Shown: one piece after another, positions 15,692 to 21,899 of the stretch
How the letters are laid out: each line of letters opens with the position of its first letter
Numbering within the stretch: position 1 is the stretch's first letter
Assembly (NCBI GenBank): GCA_021808425.1
Contig: JAKBBS010000003.1
Coordinates: 21,750 to 44,099 of the forward strand
DNA: 22,350 nucleotides
From: Actinomycetes bacterium
Lineage (GTDB): Bacteria > Actinomycetota > Acidimicrobiia > Acidimicrobiales > Palsa-688
Direction of reading: 5' to 3'
The notes under the pieces: generated by a model
Told to the model about the DNA's origin: nothing
Database searches by the model: none
Seen by the model: the letters and a program-made list of their open reading frames with translations, nothing else
Position numbers and translations under genes: made by a program

Positions 15692-15924
15692 CGTCGATCC
15701 TCCGCTAGTGCGACCACAATCGACTCTCTGGTAGCACCCGGTGTCTCGCTCTCGGCAAGAACGGATTTCATCATGGCGATCGCCTCCTCGATAGTTGGCT
15801 TGCCAGCAAAGTCGATGATGACGTCTCGCATATAAGACTGGATCGATCGGCCTGAGTTTCGGGCGCGCCTGCGGATGACTTCGTAGGCGTCCTCGGGAAC
15901 TTGACGAACCTGGATTGTCGCCAT
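15688..15924 (-). CDS. Ribbon-helix-helix antitoxin (FitA/VapB-like)
   Basis: A 78-residue protein beginning MATIQVRQVPEDAYEVIRRRARNSGRSIQSYMRDVI, the beta-strand plus two-helix pattern of FitA-type ribbon-helix-helix antitoxins. The N-terminus should dimerise and bind the operator. The C-terminal ~35 residues (PTIEEAIAMMKSVLAESE) should wrap the PIN toxin and block its active site. It directly precedes the toxin gene with a 4-base overlap, the standard antitoxin-first order. Its ATG lies next to palindromic boxes and a -10-like hexamer, which suits autoregulation by the antitoxin-toxin complex. No ribosome-binding site is seen, so translation may be leaderless. Confidence 0.88.
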   Translation of the reverse strand: MATIQVRQVPEDAYEVIRRRARNSGRSIQSYMRDVIIDFAGKPTIEEAIAMMKSVLAESETPGATRESIVVALAEDRR

Positions 15925-15941
15925 AGCGCTATTCTAGCGCT
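15925..15941 (-). promoter_or_regulatory. Antitoxin operator boxes overlapping the promoter
   Basis: Two palindromic AGCGCT boxes (15925-15930 and 15936-15941) lie 11 bases apart, about one helical turn, on either side of the minus-strand hexamer TAGAAT (plus-strand 15931-15936). TAGAAT is six bases from the antitoxin ATG. Paired boxes flanking a -10 element fit a ribbon-helix-helix autoregulation site. This is inferred from layout alone. Confidence 0.5.
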
Positions 15942-16217
15942 TTCCCGTACGACGCTGTGGAGGCCTGCCGGGCACCGGTGCCTGCCCACACGAGGAGCGG
16001 ACTGGCAAAATCTTACGGATAATCATGGTTATCCGTAATAACTGAGACCGGGCGGCCGCTGGAGAGGAGGTCATCATTGCCCGCGCACTCCTGGATGCGT
16101 TCGACGGTGTCGGATCGAGCGAAGAGGTCCGTTGAGCCTCAGGCGGTTGTTGTAGGCGGCCCGCCGGCGGTATGTTTGAGGCGGAGTGACCTTTCGAACA
16201 CGTTCATGGGTCTGTAG
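15942..16217. other. Intergenic region between vapBC-like pair and ctaG
   Basis: The stretch has no convincing gene. It holds a 12-bp palindrome GGCACCGGTGCC (15971-15982) and the perfect inverted repeat described separately (16013-16038). A GGAGAGGAGG at 16061-16070 looks like a strong ribosome-binding site but has no credible gene after it: a TTG-initiated 46-codon frame (16077-16217) shows no recognisable product. It may be the remains of a lost gene. Confidence 0.5.
16013..16038. repeat. Perfect 10-bp inverted repeat, probable operator
   Basis: TTACGGATAA (16013-16022) and TTATCCGTAA (16029-16038) are exact reverse complements separated by the six bases tcatgg. It is AT-rich compared with its surroundings. 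There is no T-run, and the 10-6-10 arrangement suits a dimeric repressor site better than a terminator. The cognate regulator is not evident. Confidence 0.7.
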
Positions 16218-17240
16218 ATGGGTCCGATGAAGCCCGTCGTGTGGAGCTGGCACGCCGCCTTTTACGACTGGCAGAGCGGGCCGTTTGCGTTGGCCACAGT
16301 GGTGGTCCTGTGCGCGGTCGCCTACTGGTACCTGCGAGCAGATTGGCGCTTGGCGGGCAGAGGACGACGCTGGCCGGCAAGGCGGACGACGTCGTTCATG
16401 CTCGGCCTTGTCAGCATCGACGTGGCTATCCAGTCCCCTGTCGCGACATTCACCGCCTCGTACTTCCAGGCTCATGTCGTCCAGCACCTGCTCCTCATGG
16501 TCGTGGCGCCCCCGCTTCTGGCGTTGGGTGCTCCTTCGACGCTGTTTCTTCAGACCTCGACGAGGAGCCGAAAGACGCTCTGGTTGAGGATTTTGAAGTC
16601 ACGAGGCTTCGCGTTATTGACATTCCCCTTGAGCGTGTTCGTGTTGTATTTCGGCGTTATGTTCGCCTTTTTCCTGACATCTCTCATTAACTTCGCGATG
16701 CTGCACATGTGGGTCATGGACTCCTTCAACGTCGTGTTCTTCCTTGGCGCGACGCTGTACTGGTGGCCCCTGGTCGGGCTGGATCCGATAGTCCACTGGC
16801 GGATGGGATATGGCGCTCGGATGGTGAGCATCCTCATCGCCGGCCCTCCCGAAGTCATTCTTGGTCTGGCAATCCTGTCGTCGAGTAGACCGATAGCATC
16901 GATGTACAGCCTTTCAAGCACTAGGGCGGGAGGCGGTCTCCTGTGGGTTGCGACGGAGGCGTCGGCGCTGATCGGCTTCATCCCTGTTTTCCTGCAGTGG
17001 GCGCGAGCCGACGAGAGAGCCGCGAAGCGTATGGATGAGCAGGCGAACGCAACTTACGCGGCTGCACGGAACATCGAAGCAATTTCTTTTGGGGGCGACG
17101 AGCTTCCCCGAGACGGTCTCGTTCCGGCAGTCAGCCCACTGGCAAGCAAGGACGACGGGACTTGGAATGCCTACTGGCTGATGCGTACCGGCTCGGTGCC
17201 ACCGTCGAATGAATGGGTGCCCAACTCCCCCGCCGAATAG
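16218..17240 (+). CDS. ctaG: Cytochrome c oxidase assembly protein, CtaG (Caa3_CtaG) family
   Basis: An integral membrane protein of 340 residues with about seven hydrophobic segments. The family signature is clear: AHVVQHLLLMVVAPPLLALGAP at 85-106, with His86 and His90, which could contact copper or heme. The later MLHMWVMDSFNVVFFLGATLYWWPLVGLDP is also typical. This family assists assembly of caa3-type cytochrome oxidases. The C-terminal ~80 residues are soluble and probably cytoplasmic, less conserved, starting after WARADERAAKR. The start is ATG 16218, with ATG 16227 as an alternative; neither has a good ribosome-binding site. No oxidase genes are nearby, so its partner is elsewhere. The gene name is by family, not by proven function. 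Confidence 0.87.
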   Translation: MGPMKPVVWSWHAAFYDWQSGPFALATVVVLCAVAYWYLRADWRLAGRGRRWPARRTTSFMLGLVSIDVAIQSPVATFTASYFQAHVVQHLLLMVVAPPLLALGAPSTLFLQTSTRSRKTLWLRILKSRGFALLTFPLSVFVLYFGVMFAFFLTSLINFAMLHMWVMDSFNVVFFLGATLYWWPLVGLDPIVHWRMGYGARMVSILIAGPPEVILGLAILSSSRPIASMYSLSSTRAGGGLLWVATEASALIGFIPVFLQWARADERAAKRMDEQANATYAAARNIEAISFGGDELPRDGLVPAVSPLASKDDGTWNAYWLMRTGSVPPSNEWVPNSPAE

Positions 17241-17501
17241 CCTAGATATTGGCCTGTGCTGCAACGCCGGGCACCTAGCGCAGCTCCGGCGACTGCGGGA
17301 AGTGTTCAATTTGGTCAGATTTGCCACGTGCAGGAAAACGTTTGACCCTTTGTGACGCTCGCCTGCCAGTTTCGACATCCAAGTCACCTGGCCCGATGGA
17401 ACGGGAGCGTACTCTGCCGGCCTTCGGCCGGATAGGCGACAGTCTTGTCGAACGGCCTGGGCTGCTCACGGGAGGCGCCCGGACCGTAGCATGCTAGGAC
17501 C
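17241..17501. other. Intergenic region between ctaG and the yihY/brkB gene
   Basis: No gene is seen. A compact hairpin CCGGCC-ttc-GGCCGG lies at 17417-17431 without a T-run and could be a leader element or weak terminator. TAGCAT at 17487-17492, nine bases before the next ATG, could be a -10 element. An AT-richer patch (17295-17355) has no recognisable motif. Confidence 0.4.
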
Positions 17502-18575
17502 ATGCCCTCTGAGTCGCCCGGTCCAGCAAACCGCGCCCCGACGGACACTCGGCGAAGCCGGCTGAGAGGCATCGTGATATCCCGCTTGAGACGTTCCAGG
17601 CGCCTGCTCGTAGCGGCGTTGCGCGAGTCTGCGCGTGACCGGATAACTATGAGCGCCGGAAGCCTGGCGTTCCACTGGTTTCTTGCCGTCTTCCCCGCCG
17701 CCGTGGCGGCGATCGGCCTCGCCGGCTTACTTCACCTGTCCGCGGGTGAGCTTCGGCATTTGGTCCACGGTCTCGGAGTGCTTTTGCCGACACAGATGTC
17801 AGCCGTTCTCACCCAGGCCCTGACCGGACCCAACCATGGCGGCGCCAGTCAGCTCGAGCTGGCGTTGGGAGTCGCCGCCGCCTTGTGGAGCGCAGTCGAA
17901 GCAACCGCATCGCTGCAGGTCGCCCTAGACGTGGCGTGCGAGGTTACATCCGATCGGGGCTTCCTTGGACGGCGCCTCATGGCACTCCCGCTCGTGCTCG
18001 CGACCTTAGTACTCGGCAGCTCAGCGTCGGTGCTAATGGTTCTCGGCAACCCGCTACGCCGCCTGTTGCCACGCCAGCTTCCCCTGGTGCAACCCGCGTT
18101 CGGACTTGCGTGGGATGTCTTGCGCTACGGCGGTGCAGCGATCCTGGTGATGATCTTGCTATCCACGTACTACAGCCTGGGACCTAACCGGAGCCACCCA
18201 AGATGGCGTTGGATCTCAGCCGGCTCTGTCGTAGCTGGTGGCGTCTGGCTCGCATCGTCAGGCGTCTTCGCGTTCTACCTGGATCACTTCGGCCACGAAA
18301 ACAGGACGTACGGCACCTTCGCAGGGGTCGCTATTCTGGCCTTGTGGATGTTCTTGACAGCGAACGCAGTGCTGTTCGGAGCTGAGCTCGACACAGAGAT
18401 TGAACGCAACACCAGGACCGCCCGCAACGCCGACAGTCAGCTGGCCGCCGGGGACTCCTTGCGGGTCCGGCCCCGGGCTTCTTTCGCCCTTGCGTCGCGC
18501 GCCTTCTTACGGCGAGTCCTGTCGTGCTTCCAACGCACGGTCGATCGTGCTCCGCGGCCCATGGGGAAAGTCTAG
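17502..18575 (+). CDS. YihY/BrkB-family inner membrane protein
   Basis: A 357-residue membrane protein with about six hydrophobic helices after a basic N-terminus of ~45 residues. Family hallmarks are the RITMSAGSLAFHWFLAVFPA stretch at ~47-66, the LWSAVEATASLQVALDVAC segment, and the late block containing HENRTYGTFAGVAILALWMFLTANAVLFGAELD. The family was once annotated as ribonuclease BN, an assignment later withdrawn; its role in the envelope is not settled. The ATG at 17502 has no clear ribosome-binding site, and a -10-like TAGCAT lies nine bases upstream. Its stop overlaps the convergent hydrolase stop by four bases (CTAG). The C-terminal ~60 residues are hydrophilic and basic. Confidence 0.87.
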   Translation: MPSESPGPANRAPTDTRRSRLRGIVISRLRRSRRLLVAALRESARDRITMSAGSLAFHWFLAVFPAAVAAIGLAGLLHLSAGELRHLVHGLGVLLPTQMSAVLTQALTGPNHGGASQLELALGVAAALWSAVEATASLQVALDVACEVTSDRGFLGRRLMALPLVLATLVLGSSASVLMVLGNPLRRLLPRQLPLVQPAFGLAWDVLRYGGAAILVMILLSTYYSLGPNRSHPRWRWISAGSVVAGGVWLASSGVFAFYLDHFGHENRTYGTFAGVAILALWMFLTANAVLFGAELDTEIERNTRTARNADSQLAAGDSLRVRPRASFALASRAFLRRVLSCFQRTVDRAPRPMGKV

Positions 18576-19264
18576 CAGTCCGGGCCGGCAGCGAGGAACT
18601 TGACCGTTTCTGCAAGGAACCGGTAGTCCTTCGGAGTGCCGAAGTGGTCTGCGCCCGCCAAGCTGACCAGCCGGGCCGACGGAAGCGCTTCGAGAAGCTG
18701 GTCTGGCGGGCCTGCGAAGTCGCGATCTCCGAGGACCACCAGAACCGGCGACCGTACATCTGCGAGCTCGACGCTCGTCAGCGGGTCGTGCGGGCGTCTC
18801 AGGCACGCTGCCAGCGCCCTTGGGTCGTTCCCCGGGGCGCGGCCGAACCTGGCGAAGGCGCCAGCTGCCTCGGGGTCGTCTTCACCTATGACGCCCGTCT
18901 CGACGGCCCGCGCCAGGGGTTCGGGGTCGTGGGAGCGCATCACGTTGTCGCCTACGCCGCCGAGCGCGATCCTCCTGAAGCGCCCCGGGTCGCTGGCTGC
19001 GACTCGGAGGAGAAGTTGGGCGCCAAGACTGAAGCCGACGGCGTCTACAAGGTCATAGTCAGCTATCGCCCCTTCGACGCACGTTTGCAGCTCACGGTAG
19101 TCATCGGGGTCGGTCGGCTTTGGTGAGTCGCCGTGGCCGAGAAGATCGACGCCGATCACCGTACGTCCCTCTTCCTCCAGCACGTCGACCCACCCTGGTT
19201 CGCGCCAGTTCCTATCGAACGACGACGCGAAACCGTGCACGAGCAGTACCGGAATGTCGCTCAC
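18572..19264 (-). CDS. Alpha/beta hydrolase
   Basis: A 230-residue alpha/beta-hydrolase. The oxyanion-type HGFASS motif is at 10-15, the nucleophile elbow GFSLG gives Ser79, the acid is probably Asp182 in LGDRDFAG, and the base is His207 in GADHFG, so the triad is complete. VIGVDLLGHGDSPKP is also typical. The substrate cannot be told from sequence; an ester or lactone is likely. The frame is open to GTG 19291, but GTG 19264 is preferred: it starts just before the first strand, and TACGCT (19271-19276 on the opposite strand) lies six bases upstream as a possible leaderless -10. It diverges from the RG-rich protein gene and converges with the yihY-like gene. Confidence 0.88.
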   Translation of the reverse strand: MSDIPVLLVHGFASSFDRNWREPGWVDVLEEEGRTVIGVDLLGHGDSPKPTDPDDYRELQTCVEGAIADYDLVDAVGFSLGAQLLLRVAASDPGRFRRIALGGVGDNVMRSHDPEPLARAVETGVIGEDDPEAAGAFARFGRAPGNDPRALAACLRRPHDPLTSVELADVRSPVLVVLGDRDFAGPPDQLLEALPSARLVSLAGADHFGTPKDYRFLAETVKFLAAGPDC

Positions 19265-19344
19265 TGTGCCAGCGTAGCGGTGGGGCCGCACTTGTGTCGG
19301 GCCGACGGTGCAGGCGGCTCGGATACTCCTGTAGCGTGTGCGGC
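19265..19344. promoter_or_regulatory. Divergent promoter region
   Basis: Eighty bases separate the two preferred divergent starts. Minus-strand TACGCT (19271-19276) lies six bases from GTG 19264, and plus-strand TAGCGT (19332-19337) lies seven bases from GTG 19345. Neither gene has a good ribosome-binding site, and -35 boxes are not convincing. Confidence 0.45.
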
Positions 19345-20814
19345 GTGGCTCGACGACTCGAGATTGAACTTACCAGCTCCCGCCCCGACGGCACCTGGAC
19401 TTGGCGCGCCGCGGGGGCGCGCGAACCGAAAGGTGTCCTTGCGCCTGGCGTGGTACCCGAAGGAACGAAAGCCGGTGACGTGATCCGTGTCGAGGCGGAG
19501 TTCGAGTTGGAGGGAATAACTGTTACCGCCGTTCTGACGCCACGGGAGGCTCCCCGCCGTGACGCTGACAGGATCGAGATAATCGGCTCCAGCCGTGCTG
19601 ACCAGCCGGGTGTGACCACGCAGCTCGTCGGGCGTTCCGCTCGACGGCCTGCCAGGGACGACCGCGATCATGGCCGTCCTTCGAGTCGTGAGAGGCGCGG
19701 CGCCGCCTCCGGTCCGGAATCTGAAGCTTCGAATACAAGGCGCCCCTCCCGCAACGGCGAGGGAGGATCGCGCGGCGACGGCCCTCCGGGCCGCGACGGC
19801 CAGTCGAGGCGCGACGGTCGTCCGCAGGGCCAGCCAGGGAGGGACGGCCAGCACGGCCGGACTGCCTCGACGACACGCGAAGGAACCGACGGCGACAGCC
19901 GACCTCGGGGTCGGACAACGTCGAGCCCCCGAGGAGGCGACACGACCGAGGCTCGCCGCAGCGCCCAGGGACGTCCCCGCCCAGACGCCGATGCGTCGCG
20001 CTCGCGAGGCGCCCCGCGAAAGGCGGCCAGCCGGCTCAACCCGTCCAGCGCTCATCGCAAGGCGGTCATAGAGTCCCTCGCCCCTGAGGAGCAGCCGATC
20101 GCGGAGGAGCTGCTTCGAGGCGGGATTCCTGCCCTGCGAAGCGCTCTGCACCTCGAACGCGAGAAGGCGGTCAGTGAAGGCCGGGTCCCGCCCAACACCG
20201 ACGAACTTCTCGCCCTGGCCGAGCGGCTGCTCCCCCGCCTGCGGGCGGCGAGTTGGCGTGACCGTGCAGACGCAGCGGTTGCTGGCGCCGACAGCGTGCC
20301 GCTTCGAGACCTGCGTTCAGTCATCGCGAGCGCAGACGCGGCACGAGACGACGAGTCCCGGGCGACAGCGGCCGCTCTGTCGGCTGTCCTCGAACGCCGT
20401 CTGGCGGAGTCGAGCGCGGCGTGGCACAGCGAGGTCTCCGAGCTTGTCGATTCTGCCAAGGTGGTGCGTGCCCTGCGCCTGTCCGCCAGGCCGCCGGATC
20501 CGTCGATGACTTTGGACGGCGCGCTAGCGGGGCGCTTGTCGGAGGCCGCGAGCGCAGCGATGTCGCCGGAAGCTCAACCCGACGTGTGGGCGGCCGTGAT
20601 GGAGGCCGTTGCCGGCTCGCCTCTTCGCCGGAACGTGACCCCGACCGGTCTTCCAGCTTCAGCCAGCCCCGAGCTTCGAAAGTCGGCGCACCAGATGTCG
20701 GGGCGGATTCCGGGCCTGGCGAAGCTTCTCGGGGTGACGATCCCTCCTCCTCCGCGACCGGCTTCGCAGCGCCCGGCGCCGCAAGTTCACTCCCCAACTC
20801 CTGCGGGAGCCTGA
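19345..20814 (+). CDS. Unrecognised protein: beta-rich N-domain, RG-rich disordered linker, helical C-domain
   Basis: I do not recognise this 489-residue protein. The frame is open upstream to 19120, but GTG 19345 is chosen because it follows a TAGCGT by seven bases and precedes the first structured sequence. Residues 1-~80 (RRLEIELTSS...GDVIRVEAEFELEGITVTAVL) look like a small beta-barrel. Residues ~95-230 are Arg/Gly/Asp/Ser-rich with many RG, RD and GRDGQ steps, which suggests disorder and possible nucleic-acid binding. Residues ~231-470 are predicted helical, starting LNPSSAHRKAVIESLAPEEQPIAEELLRGG. The tail is Pro-rich. The layout recalls RNA-binding proteins, but that is inference. The 3' end overlaps the convergent acetyltransferase gene by 28 bases. 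Confidence 0.72.
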   Translation: MARRLEIELTSSRPDGTWTWRAAGAREPKGVLAPGVVPEGTKAGDVIRVEAEFELEGITVTAVLTPREAPRRDADRIEIIGSSRADQPGVTTQLVGRSARRPARDDRDHGRPSSRERRGAASGPESEASNTRRPSRNGEGGSRGDGPPGRDGQSRRDGRPQGQPGRDGQHGRTASTTREGTDGDSRPRGRTTSSPRGGDTTEARRSAQGRPRPDADASRSRGAPRKAASRLNPSSAHRKAVIESLAPEEQPIAEELLRGGIPALRSALHLEREKAVSEGRVPPNTDELLALAERLLPRLRAASWRDRADAAVAGADSVPLRDLRSVIASADAARDDESRATAAALSAVLERRLAESSAAWHSEVSELVDSAKVVRALRLSARPPDPSMTLDGALAGRLSEAASAAMSPEAQPDVWAAVMEAVAGSPLRRNVTPTGLPASASPELRKSAHQMSGRIPGLAKLLGVTIPPPPRPASQRPAPQVHSPTPAGA

Positions 20815-21260
20815 AAGCGCTGCATCACCAGCAGCCTTGCCTTGAATCCGTGTGCCTCGAAGAAGGATTTGCTGGCCCTGTCGCCTGGTAGGGCCGGCGC
20901 GTCGATCGACGTTGGTTCCCATGCCTCGCATTGTTCGAGCAGCCGCTCGAGCATGGCCTCCCCCACCCCAATTCGTCTTGCCTGCGGTTCGACGTAGAGC
21001 AGCTCCACCGTCGCCAGCCGTCGCTCTCCCACCGAAAGTAGGGTCGCGAACGACATCCCGACCGGGACGGTGTCCACTAGGCCAAGGACCACGGCCGAGT
21101 GGTTGTCCGAGATGGTGGTAGTGGCTCGAACCCGGTGTTGTGAAAGAGACGCAGCGAGCATCGGCCCGCCACGCTGGCCGGAGAGCGGGCCGACGGCGAG
21201 ATCCCAAAGTCGGGCAACCTCGTCCACATCCGCTGGCGTGGCAGGTCGGGCGCTTAGCAT
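20787..21260 (-). CDS. GNAT-family N-acetyltransferase
   Basis: A 157-residue GNAT enzyme using acetyl-CoA. It opens with SARPATPADVDEVARLWD, the usual first strand and helix. VELLYVEPQARRIGVGEAMLERLLEQ carries the pyrophosphate-binding motif R96-I-G98-V-G100 after the central strand. The end, KSFFEAHGFKARLLVMQRF, is the typical motif B region. The acceptor substrate is unknown. ATG 21260 is the start; no Shine-Dalgarno sequence is apparent. It is the last gene of a minus-strand operon, 21 bases after the preceding gene. Confidence 0.9.
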   Translation of the reverse strand: MLSARPATPADVDEVARLWDLAVGPLSGQRGGPMLAASLSQHRVRATTTISDNHSAVVLGLVDTVPVGMSFATLLSVGERRLATVELLYVEPQARRIGVGEAMLERLLEQCEAWEPTSIDAPALPGDRASKSFFEAHGFKARLLVMQRFQAPAGVGE

Positions 21261-21281
21261 CGCCAGCTTAAGGAGGGCGGG

Positions 21282-21887
21282 CTATCCCTGAAGCTGGCGG
21301 ATGCGGGTCATCACAGTCCGCCGACCACGGTTGGCGGCCTCGTAGGCGCCTACGTCCTCAAGTTCGGGTGCAGTGAGACCCGCTAGACGGCTCACCACCT
21401 GGGACGCAGACAGGGAGTCGTAGCCGGGGATCGCAAGGGTCGTACCGCTCAGTTGTGTTGAGCCATATCGGCGGCCCTGCGGCTTCGGGGGGCTGACGGT
21501 TCCGCTGCGATCCACAGCCTTCGAGCCTGCCTCCTTGCCTGATGGAGCCAGATGCCTGGCGCCCCCCTCGATACCCGCTCCGAGCAGCCCGGACGTAGGT
21601 TGGTCGCCCGCTCGAGGCGGCCGAGAGGTGCCATCTCGGGCGTCCGAGGGGGCGTCCTCGCTGTGAAGGTGGTCGGCCCGGCCGGCACGGCGGCGGGACA
21701 GTTCTCGACTCCCCTGAGCAACAGCCAGACGGCCTACCATCCTTGCAGCTGTCACCTGGGACTCCACCCTCGCCCTGCCCTTTCGGGCAAAGCCGGGCAG
21801 CTGCTCCGCTGCGGTGATCACAAGCCCGACCGGAGCGAAAACCATCAGATCAAGCGCCGCATCCAGGGGGCTTCGCTCTTCGCTCAC
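21282..21887 (-). CDS. Hypothetical actinobacterial-type protein
   Basis: I cannot assign a function. Of 201 residues, ~8-32 (LDAALDLMVFAPVGLVITAAEQLPG) form a hydrophobic or amphipathic helix. Residues ~33-60 continue as a basic helix. Residues ~65-150 are low-complexity and probably disordered. The C-terminus has a compact block, IPGYDSLSASQVVSRL followed by LTAPELEDVGAYEAANRGRRTVMTRI, a pattern I associate with uncharacterised actinobacterial proteins. Three-part architecture with a conserved C-terminal helical motif suggests a membrane- or lipid-surface-associated adaptor, but this is speculation. The GTG start at 21887 has AGAGG (21896-21900) eight bases upstream, and the stop of the DUF4193-type gene is 12 bases away, so they form an operon. 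Confidence 0.75.
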   Translation of the reverse strand: MSEERSPLDAALDLMVFAPVGLVITAAEQLPGFARKGRARVESQVTAARMVGRLAVAQGSRELSRRRAGRADHLHSEDAPSDARDGTSRPPRAGDQPTSGLLGAGIEGGARHLAPSGKEAGSKAVDRSGTVSPPKPQGRRYGSTQLSGTTLAIPGYDSLSASQVVSRLAGLTAPELEDVGAYEAANRGRRTVMTRIRQLQG

Positions 21888-21899
21888 CGATCTATCCTC

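Noticed and set aside
16025..16045. Tiny frames starting at ATG in the spacer of the inverted repeat, on both strands
   Set aside because: They are very short, lack ribosome-binding sites and are a by-product of the palindrome.
16077..16217. TTG-initiated 46-codon frame after a strong GGAGAGGAGG
   Set aside because: The ribosome-binding site is good, but the product shows no recognisable features; it may be a gene remnant, too weak to annotate as coding.
15925..16217. CRISPR array, tRNA gene or insertion-sequence end in the palindrome-rich gap
   Set aside because: No repeated spacer structure, no tRNA arm pattern and no transposase or flanking target duplication is visible.
17417..17431. 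Hairpin CCGGCC-ttc-GGCCGG as an intrinsic terminator of ctaG
   Set aside because: There is no T-run and it lies ~175 bases after the stop; it is mentioned only within the intergenic entry.
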